Origin: Isosphaeraceae bacterium
GTDB lineage: Bacteria > Planctomycetota > Planctomycetia > Isosphaerales > Isosphaeraceae
NCBI GenBank assembly: GCA_031291845.1
Contig: JARLIH010000344.1
Coordinates: forward strand, 1-44,178
Direction: 5' to 3'
Length of the DNA stretch: 44,178 nt
In this document: piece by piece, positions 19,113-27,432 of the stretch
Position numbering within the stretch: the stretch's first letter is position 1
How the letters are laid out: each line of letters begins with the position of its first letter
Position numbers and translations under genes: made by a program
Notes under the pieces: generated by a model
What the model saw: only the letters and a program-made list of their open reading frames with translations
What the model was told of the DNA's origin: nothing
Database searches by the model: none

Positions 19113-20272
19113 TAGTTTTCCCCCGTGTCATAATCGGGACGAGTGGAGTGGGCCAGGACGCGACCGTTGAAGTCGAAGAGGATGACATCGACGGCGACGC
19201 CCCCTGCCACGTGCGCACGGCAGGCGGCGGCGGCGTGCGCGGCCACGTGGTCGTAGAACGCGGTGAACGACCCGGCTTCGATCAACTCCTCGACGTGACG
19301 CGCTGTGTTGGCCCGTGCGATCGCCTCGACTAGTGCCCCCGGCGCACCGGCGTCCCGGGCCAGGTCGGCGAGGAACGCGACGTCGACCCCGCCGCCGGCG
19401 ACGTGAGTCTGCATCTGCCCGGTCGCCAGCTTCGCGAGCTTGCCGATCATGCCACACACCGTGACCCGCGTTACCCCCCGATCCAAAGCGCGTCGGAGGG
19501 CGTCGCCCGTGAAGATTCCCATCTGGACGAGCGCCAGCTCGGGCAACCGGGGGAAAACGGCACCGGCGAACCGATCGCTACGGCCGCCGGTCGTGAGCAC
19601 GATGTGCCGTAGATGATTGGCGGCCGCGACGTCGATCGCCTGCAACACGGAGGCTCGCCAGCTCGCGGTGCTCATCGGCCGCACGATCCCCGTCGTGCCG
19701 AGGATGGAGAGACCGCCGATGATCCCGATCCGTGCGTTGAGCGTCTTCCTGGCCAGCGCATCGCCGCCGGGAATGGAGAGAGTCACTTCAATGCCCGGAT
19801 GGGGCTGTTCGGTACCGAGTGCGATGCCGACTCCTGCGACGATCATCTGACGGGGGACCGGGTTGATCGCCGGCGAGCCTGGAGGCAATTCCAGGCCCGG
19901 CTGGGTCACCGTGCCGACCCCTTCGCCGCCGAGGAGGTGGATGCCGGGCTCGTCAACGCGCCGGACCGAAGCGATGACCTCGGCTCCGTGCGTCACGTCG
20001 GGGTCATCTCCGCCATCTTTGATGACGCCTGCGGCCGCGACCCCGTCTCGGTAAAGGAGGCGGTTGATCGGGATCATCAAGTCGAAGCCCAGGGGAGAGC
20101 GCACGGCGACGATTTCCACCCTTTCGTCCCGTTCCAGGAGACGGCAGGCCGCCTGGGCCGCGGCCGCGGCGCAGGCGCCGGTGGTGTATCCCTCGCGGGT
20201 ACCTTGAGGGTTGCGGGGCGGGACGGTCAGGCCCCGGACGACCTCGAACTCAGCGCGTTTGGTGGCGATCAT
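19112..20272 (-). CDS. cbiD: Cobalt-precorrin-5B C1-methyltransferase CbiD
   Basis: Methylates C1 of cobalt-precorrin-5B in the anaerobic-type corrin pathway. Hallmarks are GYTTGACAAAAAQAA near residue 30, KDGGDDPDVTHG near 83, GTVTQPGL and GILGTTGIVRPMS in the middle, and CGMIGKLAKLATGQMQTH in the C-terminal half. The protein is 386 aa, normal for the family. The ORF is open further upstream, but ATG 20272 is chosen because it gives the family N-terminus and overlaps the stop of the cobJ-cobH gene as ATGA. CbiD has no counterpart of the same family in the oxygen-dependent route, so it is a good marker of early cobalt insertion. Confidence 0.94.
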   Translation of the reverse strand: MIATKRAEFEVVRGLTVPPRNPQGTREGYTTGACAAAAAQAACRLLERDERVEIVAVRSPLGFDLMIPINRLLYRDGVAAAGVIKDGGDDPDVTHGAEVIASVRRVDEPGIHLLGGEGVGTVTQPGLELPPGSPAINPVPRQMIVAGVGIALGTEQPHPGIEVTLSIPGGDALARKTLNARIGIIGGLSILGTTGIVRPMSTASWRASVLQAIDVAAANHLRHIVLTTGGRSDRFAGAVFPRLPELALVQMGIFTGDALRRALDRGVTRVTVCGMIGKLAKLATGQMQTHVAGGGVDVAFLADLARDAGAPGALVEAIARANTARHVEELIEAGSFTAFYDHVAAHAAAACRAHVAGGVAVDVILFDFNGRVLAHSTRPDYDTGEN

Positions 20273-21720
20273 CCGAGCGCTCCCCGTGGCTCGGTCCTCC
20301 GATCCTGCGCTGCCAGTTCCAGCAGGGCGTTGACGACGGCCGCGGTGACCGCCGTCCCTCCTTTGCGGCCGACGTTGGTAATGAACGGGATTCCCCTGCG
20401 CGTGCCTTCGTCGATCAGACGCGCCTTCGCGGCCTCGACGCCAACGAAACCGACCGGAAGGCCGATCAAGCACGCGGGCCTCCAGGGACCGTCAACGACA
20501 AGCCGCAGGGCCTCATCGAGGGCGGTTGGAGCGTTTCCGACCGCGACCACAACGTTCGACCACGCCCGCTCGGCCACCCGGATTCCCGCCGCCGAGCGCG
20601 TCAGCCCCTCACTCGCGGCCAAGCCAGGAACGGCGGGATTGTGGAGCGCGCAAACGGCCTCCACCCCGAGCGGACCCGTGAGGTCGCGTCGAACCCCGGC
20701 GCGGAGCATTTCCACGTCGCAGAGTACCGTGGCGCCGGATCGCAGGGCGGTGGTCGCTTGCTCGATGGCCGTGGGGCTAAAGCGGAGCGTCTGTGCGAAA
20801 TCGAAATCGGCCGAGGCGTGGATCACGCGCCGGAGGACCGCGCGCTCGCGGATATCGACCGGCTCCGGTCCCAGTTCTCGTTCGATGATCGCGAGCGATT
20901 CGGCCATGATCCGGTCCCCTGGAGGCTCCTGGACGGGCTCGTGGGCCATTTCCGGGACATGCTTGGCGGCATAGATCCGCGGCGTGACCATGCGTCCTCG
21001 GTCGAGGAACGTCCGCGAGCTCCCAACGACGACCGTGGTGAACATGTTGACGTGTGCACGCCCGTCGGCGAGGTCCTGGAGCGAGACGACCTCGATGCGT
21101 TCGCCGGGCCGAAACGCGTTCTCGACGAGTCCGACGAGCGTCGCGGGCAAGCGGACGCGGAGCAACCGCTCGGCGACCGTTCGGACCTGGTTCGTGCGTG
21201 CGCGGCTCGCAGGGTTGTAGAAGACCAGCACGAAATCCGCGCGGGCCGCGGCGTCGACGCGATCGAGGATCACCTCCCAAGGGGTCAGGAGGTCGCTCAG
21301 GCTCACGCAGGCCCAGTCGTGGGCGAGCGGTGCGCCGAGCCTCGCGGCGGCGGCGCAAGCTGCGGTAATGCCGGGTACGACCACGATCTCGACGTCCGTG
21401 CCCCGCTCGGCGGCCAGCTCGAAGGCGACGCCTCCCATGCCGTAGATGCCGGCATCACCGCTCGACACCAGGGCGACCTGGCGTCCCTCGTGCGCGAGGC
21501 CGAGGGCGAGCCTCGCGCGCTCGACCTCTTCCCCGAGTGCGCGGCCGAAGAGGGCCTTTCCCTCCAACCGATCGGCGATCTGGTCGAGATACCCCTGATA
21601 GCCCACCACGGCGTCGGCGCGGTCGATGGCGGCCGCCGCGTCGGGGGCGAGCAGGCCGGGTGCGCCGGGACCGAGACCGACGATGAAGAGCGTTCCCGAA
21701 TTTCGTTGCTGGTCGTCCAT
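20269..21720 (-). CDS. Fused precorrin-3B C17-methyltransferase (CobJ/CbiH) and precorrin-8X methylmutase (CobH/CbiC)
   Basis: One 483-aa chain carrying two corrin enzymes. Residues 1-255 are CobJ/CbiH: LFIVGLGPGAPGLL near 11, SSGDAGIYGMGG near 86, VVPGITAACAAAARLGAPLAHDWACVSLSDLLTPW near 114 and VFYNPASRARTNQ near 167. It performs ring contraction and C17 methylation. Residues about 275-475 are CobH/CbiC, which moves the C11 methyl to C12: RRVIHASADFDFAQ with catalytic His near 301, then GLPVGFVGVEAAK and NVGRKGGTAVTAAVVNALL. Start ATG 21720 lies 4 nt after the cobI stop; the end overlaps cbiD by 4 nt. The two steps are not consecutive, so the fusion probably serves co-expression. Confidence 0.93.
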   Translation of the reverse strand: MDDQQRNSGTLFIVGLGPGAPGLLAPDAAAAIDRADAVVGYQGYLDQIADRLEGKALFGRALGEEVERARLALGLAHEGRQVALVSSGDAGIYGMGGVAFELAAERGTDVEIVVVPGITAACAAAARLGAPLAHDWACVSLSDLLTPWEVILDRVDAAARADFVLVFYNPASRARTNQVRTVAERLLRVRLPATLVGLVENAFRPGERIEVVSLQDLADGRAHVNMFTTVVVGSSRTFLDRGRMVTPRIYAAKHVPEMAHEPVQEPPGDRIMAESLAIIERELGPEPVDIRERAVLRRVIHASADFDFAQTLRFSPTAIEQATTALRSGATVLCDVEMLRAGVRRDLTGPLGVEAVCALHNPAVPGLAASEGLTRSAAGIRVAERAWSNVVVAVGNAPTALDEALRLVVDGPWRPACLIGLPVGFVGVEAAKARLIDEGTRRGIPFITNVGRKGGTAVTAAVVNALLELAAQDRRTEPRGALG

Positions 21721-21724
21721 CTCC

Positions 21725-22438
21725 TCAGCGTACCAAGACGAGCGAGAAGTAGGACAGGTCTTGTCCCAGGGCCTCCTCCAGGTTGCGGAAGATCCGCTCG
21801 TCGGGGCGGCCAACTTTTTCGATCAGCGCTGCACGGTCCAGACGCCCGCGCCGGCGCAGTTCGGCGACGATCGTGGGGAGCACGCCGGCGGCCTTCAGCA
21901 AGCAGATGGACCCACCCCGCTCGAGCAGCGTGCCGAGCTGCTCGGCATGATACGTCGCCGGGCAGATCGTGAGGACCTCCGCCTTCTGGGCCAGCGGCCA
22001 ACCCAGCCGCGCGGCCGCCGCGCTGATCGCGCTGACACCGGGGACGACCTCGACCGCGACACACGGAGCGATCGCCTGCAAGTGCTCCAGGACATAGGAG
22101 CTCGTGCCAAAGAGCAGGGGATCCCCCTCGGTCAAGAAGGCCACCGTGCGACCTTCGCTGGCGTGCTCGAGGAGCGCCCGGGCGACGCGGTCGTAGCCGA
22201 CGGACCCGTCGTCCGGGCCACGTTTCATGGACAGGGCCATCCCCTGGGTCCTCTGACCGGAGCGGAGCAGGGGACCGATCACCTCGACGGCAAAGCCCGA
22301 GCGGTCACTCGGTCCGGCGTGCAGCAGCACGTCGCAACGTTCGATCAACCGCGCTGCGCGGAGCGTGAGCAACTCGGGGTCGCCCGGGCCGACGCCGATC
22401 AGGTAAATCCGCGTGGGCTCGCCGTCGGTTCGGTTCAT
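21725..22438 (-). CDS. cobI: Precorrin-2 C20-methyltransferase (CobI/CbiL)
   Basis: Transfers methyl from SAM to C20 of (cobalt-)precorrin-2. The 237-aa tetrapyrrole methylase has IYLIGVGPGDPELLTLRAARLI near residue 10, VAFLTEGDPLLFGTSSYV near 100, EVVPGVSAISAAAARLGWPLA near 128 and ICLLKAAG near 172. The LTxGDP and LLK motifs fit CbiL/CobI better than the C11-methyltransferase CbiF/CobM. ATG 22438 is used because sequence further upstream in this frame lacks homology and runs into the cbiX gene. No strong ribosome binding site is visible; the gap from cbiX is 34 nt. Confidence 0.88.
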   Translation of the reverse strand: MNRTDGEPTRIYLIGVGPGDPELLTLRAARLIERCDVLLHAGPSDRSGFAVEVIGPLLRSGQRTQGMALSMKRGPDDGSVGYDRVARALLEHASEGRTVAFLTEGDPLLFGTSSYVLEHLQAIAPCVAVEVVPGVSAISAAAARLGWPLAQKAEVLTICPATYHAEQLGTLLERGGSICLLKAAGVLPTIVAELRRRGRLDRAALIEKVGRPDERIFRNLEEALGQDLSYFSLVLVR

Positions 22439-22472
22439 GGCGTCTGGAAGCGGAAATGCCGGCCCGGGATTC

Positions 22473-23471
22473 CTAATTCGACAAATGCAGCCGCCGGAGC
22501 AGACGCATGTCCCACGCGTGCGCGAGACTATCCGCTGCCGGCTCGGTCTGCATGCTTCGAGCCCGACGATGATCGCGCAGAGGATGAACGTGCGTGTCTT
22601 CCGAGTCGAGAACGGCGCGGACATGGTGGTGGTGGCCAGCCTGCGGTGCGCCCCAGTCCTCTTCGCGCCCGGAAAGCCGCACGCGGTACTTACAGAGCTC
22701 GCAATTCATGTTCGGCGAGCCGTGGACGGCCTCGTGGGCGCGCTCCTCGAACGCCTGGAGCAGAAGCGGATGGTTGCACAAGTGGGAGGCTGCGCAGATA
22801 TCGATCCCGGGCTCGGCCTCCGCGTGGCGAGCCGCGGCTTCGTGAATGCGCTTGAGCAGGACGCCGTCGAAGAGGAAGTAGGGCTGGACGACGATCCGCG
22901 CGAATCCCAGGCGGCGACAGAGCGTGAGCGCTTCGTCGACGCTCGGACTCGCGAGTCCGGAAAACGCCACGGTCGCGAAGCCGACCCGATAGGCCTCCCA
23001 GAGGAAACGCGCGACGCGGGAGACGTTGGCATTGGCGTCCGGGTCCGACGTGCCTCGGCCGACGAGGAGGAGGAGCGTCCGCTCGTCCGGCACCATTGGA
23101 CGATCCACCAGCGCCTCACGAAAACGCACCTGGCAGAGTTCGAGAACGGCGGGGTGCACGTCGAGGGCGCGCGCCATGTGGAACGTCACGTTCGGGTGCC
23201 GGACGCGAGCCTCGTGGATCTCGCTCGGCACGTCGTTCTTGACGTGGCCGGCGGCCATCAGCATCGCGGGGGTCACCGTGATTCGCTTCGCGCCCCGAGA
23301 GACGAGTTCGTCGACCGCTTCGCCGATCGTCGGGCTCGCGAACTCCAGGAAACCAGCGGCCTGGAGCCGATCGGGGCGCAGGCGCTGCCAGGTCTCGGCC
23401 AAAGCCCAGAACTCGGCAATCCCGGCTTCGTCGCGACTGCCATGGGCGGCAATCAACAAGGCATCTGACAT
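22473..23471 (-). CDS. cbiX: Long-form cobaltochelatase CbiX with MxCxxC and His-rich tail
   Basis: Inserts Co2+ into sirohydrochlorin (or factor II) at the start of anaerobic-type B12 synthesis. It is 332 aa, the long two-lobe form. The N-lobe has LLIAAHGSRDEAG with H10, E43 and MAAGHVKNDVP with H76. The C-lobe repeats the fold (LLLLVGRGTSDPDANANV, VVQPYFLFDGVLLKRI). The C-terminal tail carries MNCELC, the MxCxxC motif reported to bind an iron-sulfur cluster in Bacillus megaterium CbiX, and a GHHHHV cluster plus further His. ATG 23471 is chosen because the family N-terminus begins here and a G-run precedes it. Confidence 0.9.
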   Translation of the reverse strand: MSDALLIAAHGSRDEAGIAEFWALAETWQRLRPDRLQAAGFLEFASPTIGEAVDELVSRGAKRITVTPAMLMAAGHVKNDVPSEIHEARVRHPNVTFHMARALDVHPAVLELCQVRFREALVDRPMVPDERTLLLLVGRGTSDPDANANVSRVARFLWEAYRVGFATVAFSGLASPSVDEALTLCRRLGFARIVVQPYFLFDGVLLKRIHEAAARHAEAEPGIDICAASHLCNHPLLLQAFEERAHEAVHGSPNMNCELCKYRVRLSGREEDWGAPQAGHHHHVRAVLDSEDTHVHPLRDHRRARSMQTEPAADSLAHAWDMRLLRRLHLSN

Positions 23472-23533
23472 TGAGGCTTGGCCCCCGCCGGTTGGAAACA
23501 ATCTAAGCAGGCTACTGCCGGCCGCGCCGAGGG

Positions 23534-24502
23534 TCAAGACGCGCGGGTGATCCCGTAGCGGACGACCCACGACAACAGGAGCGCGAGCAGCGAGGCCACC
23601 CACATGATCCGGACGGCCCTGCGCACGGTGCCGGGGACGAACGGCTCGCCGACGTCGCCGAGCCTCGGCTTCTCGCTGGGAACCCCTCCGTAAGCGGCCG
23701 TCCCGCCGAGCTCGACCCCAAGCGCACCCGCCATCGCGGCCTCACACCAGGCCGCGTTCGGGCTCGGGTGCTTCCGGCCGTCCCGCCAACCGATCCGCAA
23801 GGCCGCCCCCCCCCTCTCCCCGAGCAGAAGGGACGCCGCCCCGATCAAGAGCCAGCCGAGTCGAGCCGGTATGAGGTTCGCGAGGTCGTCGAGACGCGCC
23901 GAGGCCCAGCCGAGGTTACCGTAACGCTCGTCGCGGTAGCCGACCATACTGTCGAGCGTGCTCACCGCCTTGAATCCCCAGAGCCCCACGGGGCCGCCGA
24001 CGGCGTACCAAAACAAGGGAGAAACGACGGCATCGCTGTAGTTCTCCGCCACGGTCTCGACGCAGGCCCGGCAGACCTCGGAAGTGTCGAGTTCCGCGGT
24101 ATCGCGCCCGACGATCATTGACAGCTCCCGCCGCGCCGTGGCCAGGTCAGGGGCATCGGACGCCAGCCGAGCCTCGTCGCCCAGGCTTCGAGCCGCCAGG
24201 CCCCAGTAAATCAGGGCGCTTCGCCCCAACAACGAAGCCAAAGGGCCGGCCCGGTCACACGCGTTGACGACGAGCCAGGTGAGTGTCCCCGCCACGGTCA
24301 CAACGACTAGCGCGAGGATCACACCCGAACCTCGCTCCCACGCGGGACGGGCCCGCGCGACGGATCGAAGCGGCCGCTCCAACACGCTGATGAAACGACC
24401 AATCGCGCGCACGGGATGCGGCCACCCCCGCGGGTCTCCGAGGAGCGCGTCGAGCAAGGCCCCTAATGGCAGCGCCCACAGCGAGAGGGCCCCGTCCGTC
24501 AT
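23534..24502 (-). CDS. cbiB: Adenosylcobinamide-phosphate synthase CbiB (CobD-type)
   Basis: Integral membrane enzyme that joins aminopropanol (phosphate) to adenosylcobyric acid. It is 322 aa with several membrane helices. Family blocks are LLDALLGDPRGWPHPVRAIG near residue 16, ENYSDAVVSPLFWYAVGGPVG near 149, STLDSMVGYRDERYGNLGWASARLDDLANLIPARL near 180 and HPSPNAAWCEAAMAGALGVELGG near 245. The start ATG 24502 overlaps the cobQ stop as ATGA, so the two are translationally coupled. A longer reading through the cobQ region in this frame is not real. Confidence 0.94.
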   Translation of the reverse strand: MTDGALSLWALPLGALLDALLGDPRGWPHPVRAIGRFISVLERPLRSVARARPAWERGSGVILALVVVTVAGTLTWLVVNACDRAGPLASLLGRSALIYWGLAARSLGDEARLASDAPDLATARRELSMIVGRDTAELDTSEVCRACVETVAENYSDAVVSPLFWYAVGGPVGLWGFKAVSTLDSMVGYRDERYGNLGWASARLDDLANLIPARLGWLLIGAASLLLGERGGAALRIGWRDGRKHPSPNAAWCEAAMAGALGVELGGTAAYGGVPSEKPRLGDVGEPFVPGTVRRAVRIMWVASLLALLLSWVVRYGITRAS

Positions 24503-26028
24503 GACCGCCGCTCCCGAGTCTCGGCCCCGAGCACGCTCCACACCGGCGTCAGATCGACGTGGGCCCGGAGAAAGTCGCCGAGCATTCCGTAACGCGCAGC
24601 CAGCCGCTGACGGTGCTCGGTCCAAAGCTCCGTGTCGAGCGGCGCAAGCCCGCGCCGCCCGCGGAGCGAGTTGACCAGCGAAATCGTGAAGGGAAGGCTG
24701 TCGAACAGCCCGTGGACATAAGTCCCAAAGACCTGGCCACGAGAGTCCTTCGCGCCATCCCAGACGCCCACCCCGTCCCGGAGCCGGGTCAACCGCGCGA
24801 ACGGTCTGGTGTCTCCGTCGCGCTCGGTTTCTCCCATGTGAATCTCGTAACCGCTCAGGGAAACGTCTCCCTCTTCCAGCCGGCCTTCGACGCGGTGTCG
24901 GGTCTTCGAGACAAGGAACGTCGTTTGTACGTCCAGCAGCCCGAGACCCGCGACGGAGCGCTCGTTCGACTCGACCCCGAGCGGGTCGTCGATCCGGCGG
25001 CCGAGCATCTGAAAACCTCCGCAGACCCCGAGCACGACGGGACCTGAAGGATCGGCGGCGGCCTCGATAAGCCGGCCGGCCAGACCGACCGACCGGAGCC
25101 ATTCGAGGTCACGAACGGTCGTCTTCGTCCCCGGCAGGATCACCAGGTCGGGCCGCCCGAGCTCGGCGCCGCGCTCGACGTAGCGCACGCGCACGCCCGG
25201 GCAGCGGGAGAGGGGCCAGAAGTCCGTAAAGTTACTCAGGCCCGGCAGCCTGGCCACCGCCACGTCGATCTCGGCCTCCTCCTCGAAGACGCTCGCCGTC
25301 TCGTCGATCCCGAGTGAATCCTCCTGATCGATCTGCACATCCTGCCGGTACGGCAGAACGCCGAGCACCGGCACGCCGGTCCGCTCGCGGATCATGTCGA
25401 GCCCCGAATCCAAGAGCGTCGCGTCGCCCCGGAACTTGTTGATCACGAAGCCGACCACGCGCTCGCGATCTTCCGGCTCGAGGAGCTCCCATGTGCCCAC
25501 AATCTGCGCGAACACCCCCCCGCGCTCGATGTCAGCGACGAGCACCACCGCGGCATCGGCATGGCGCGCCATACGGAGGTTCGTGAGGTCGTGTTCGGCC
25601 AGGTTGATCTCGACCGGGCTTCCCGCCCCTTCCAGCACGACGTACTGGTACTCGCGCGCCAGACGGTCGTAGGCTGCGGTGACCCTCGGCCAGAGCTCGT
25701 CCTTCGCCCCGTAATAGTCCCTGGCCGACATCACACCGATGGCCGTCCCCTCGACGACAACCTGGGAGACGCCCCCCATCGGCTTGAGCAGGATCGGGTT
25801 CATGTCGACCGTCGGCTCGATCCCCGCCGCCTCGGCCTGGGAGACCTGCGCGCGACCGATCTCGCCCCCGTCCGCGGTCACGTAGCTGTTGAGCGCCATG
25901 TTCTGCGCCTTGAACGGCGCGACCCGAAACCCTTCCTCGGCCAGCAAACGGCAGAACGCAGCCGTGATCAGGCTTTTGCCCACGTGGCTCGCCGTCCCCA
26001 GGATCATGAGCGCCTTGCGAGTGCTCAC
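24499..26028 (-). CDS. cobQ: Adenosylcobyric acid synthase CobQ/CbiP
   Basis: Glutamine- and ATP-dependent amidation of the b, d, e and g side chains of adenosylcobyrinic acid a,c-diamide. It is 509 aa. The N-terminal dethiobiotin-synthetase-like ATPase has MILGTASHVGKS (8-19), FKAQNMALNSYVT near 39 and LEGAGSPVEINL near 132. The C-terminal glutamine amidotransferase domain has VLGVCGGFQMLG with catalytic C336 and FGTYVHGLFD with H439. The start is GTG 26028, overlapping the cobD stop as GTGA. Upstream sequence open in this frame is a shadow of cobD. Confidence 0.95.
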   Translation of the reverse strand: MSTRKALMILGTASHVGKSLITAAFCRLLAEEGFRVAPFKAQNMALNSYVTADGGEIGRAQVSQAEAAGIEPTVDMNPILLKPMGGVSQVVVEGTAIGVMSARDYYGAKDELWPRVTAAYDRLAREYQYVVLEGAGSPVEINLAEHDLTNLRMARHADAAVVLVADIERGGVFAQIVGTWELLEPEDRERVVGFVINKFRGDATLLDSGLDMIRERTGVPVLGVLPYRQDVQIDQEDSLGIDETASVFEEEAEIDVAVARLPGLSNFTDFWPLSRCPGVRVRYVERGAELGRPDLVILPGTKTTVRDLEWLRSVGLAGRLIEAAADPSGPVVLGVCGGFQMLGRRIDDPLGVESNERSVAGLGLLDVQTTFLVSKTRHRVEGRLEEGDVSLSGYEIHMGETERDGDTRPFARLTRLRDGVGVWDGAKDSRGQVFGTYVHGLFDSLPFTISLVNSLRGRRGLAPLDTELWTEHRQRLAARYGMLGDFLRAHVDLTPVWSVLGAETRERRS

Positions 26029-27230
26029 GTGAGCGGACTCGCGCCGGGGGGCTCGGACGCGAGGACGTCCCGCAGCGCGGCGAGCAGCCGGTCGTTGTCG
26101 GCTCGCCCGCGCAACCCAATGCGCAGGTGGCCCTGGGTCGCCACGAGCTGGTCCGGACCGGTCAGCAGCGCTCCGACCTCGAGACCCGCGAAATCGGAAC
26201 ACTCACGCACCAAGATTCCCCGCAGCGCGAGCGCATCGTGCACCTGGGGGGCGGTCCACGCGGTCTCGATGAGGCTGACCAGCAGGAAATTCGGCAGCGG
26301 GTGCGCATCGCCCGGCCGGTCCCGTTCGGGCCAGGCGGGGCGAAGGCCCGGGATGTCCCACAGACGCTCCTCGACGCGCGTCGCCTCCTCGGCCACAAAC
26401 CTGACCGTCCGATCCCCGTGTTCACGGTCGTCGAGTGCTTCCAGCGCGGCCGCTTCCGCCGCTCCCGTGATCGTCCAGGGATCCTGGTATTGCCGGAGCC
26501 GCGTGACCATGTCCGCCGATGCCACCGCGTAGCCGACCCGAAGGCCCGGCAAGGCATGAATCTTCGTCAGGGACCGTAGAACAAGCAGGTTTTCGCGCTC
26601 CGGAACGGCGGACACGAGACTCTGCTGTTCCTCGTCCGGCAGGAACGGCAGGAACGCTTCGTCGACGACCGTCAGCAGACCGAGCGAAGCGTCGATCGAC
26701 TCCAAAAGCGCCTTGCGCTCCCAGACCCGCCCCGTCGGATTGTTCGGGTGCCCGGTCCAGAACACGCCGGCCGCGTTCGAGGGAAACCCTTCCTGCGTCC
26801 AGCCGAGCACGTGCCCCCCCCACGCCTCGGTCCGGAGCTCGTTGAGGACGGAGACGCGGCGGTATTCGCCGTAAGTGGGCTCGACGAGGTGTGACACGGG
26901 CATCATCGGGTCGCCCCGCTGGAGCGCGTGGAGGGCCAGGACCTCCCGCAGCGACTGGGCGATCAGCCCGATCAGCTCGGTCGTCCCCGCCCCCACGATG
27001 ACCCGGTCGACCGGCACTCCGTGCCGTTCGGCCAGCCGCTCCGTCAGACGCGGAGCGCCCAGCTCGGGGTAGCGGTCCGCACCGTTCAGGGCATCGCGGG
27101 CCGCAGCCAGGGCCCGCGGCGGGGGACCGAGCGGGTTGAGGCTGGTCGAGAAGTCGAGCAGGGGGGCCTCGCCGAGACCCAGCCGACGACGAACGCCTGC
27201 GGAATTTCCGCCGTGGGGAATCGGTCTCAT
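26025..27230 (-). CDS. cobD: Threonine-phosphate decarboxylase-like PLP enzyme (CobD/CobC), corrinoid pathway
   Basis: A 401-aa class I/II aminotransferase-fold enzyme. It is most likely the decarboxylase making aminopropanol phosphate for the CbiB reaction. It shows HGGNSAG near residue 6, LDFSTSLNPLGPP near 25, the PLP-binding GHPNNPTG near 160, VVDEAF with D190, and the Schiff-base lysine K223 in LRSLTKIHALPGLRVGY. Histidinol-phosphate aminotransferase is the alternative by sequence, but the location, overlapping cobQ as the first gene of the corrinoid operon, supports CobD. ATG 27230 is chosen by the family N-terminus; the ORF is open further. No B12-riboswitch-like sequence is apparent in the 202-nt divergent gap. 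Confidence 0.88.
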   Translation of the reverse strand: MRPIPHGGNSAGVRRRLGLGEAPLLDFSTSLNPLGPPPRALAAARDALNGADRYPELGAPRLTERLAERHGVPVDRVIVGAGTTELIGLIAQSLREVLALHALQRGDPMMPVSHLVEPTYGEYRRVSVLNELRTEAWGGHVLGWTQEGFPSNAAGVFWTGHPNNPTGRVWERKALLESIDASLGLLTVVDEAFLPFLPDEEQQSLVSAVPERENLLVLRSLTKIHALPGLRVGYAVASADMVTRLRQYQDPWTITGAAEAAALEALDDREHGDRTVRFVAEEATRVEERLWDIPGLRPAWPERDRPGDAHPLPNFLLVSLIETAWTAPQVHDALALRGILVRECSDFAGLEVGALLTGPDQLVATQGHLRIGLRGRADNDRLLAALRDVLASEPPGASPLT

Positions 27231-27432
27231 CGCGGGAGGCGGTCCTTCCGATCCATTCGTGGGGAAGTCGGCGGTTCTCGACACTCGACATGGGAACCGC
27301 GCGCTCGTTCGCGCGTCAAGCCCGAGCTCGATCCGCGGGTTTCTCACGGGACCGTCCGGCTGGTAAGATCGTCCCCAACACGGCGCACGCTGGTCGGAAC
27401 GATCCCCCTGTCGAGTCAACGCGAGCGGATTT

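Noticed and set aside
27231..27432. Possible cobalamin riboswitch before the corrinoid operon
   Set aside because: I could not find the conserved B12-box or the expected core elements on the minus strand; a covariance search would be decisive.
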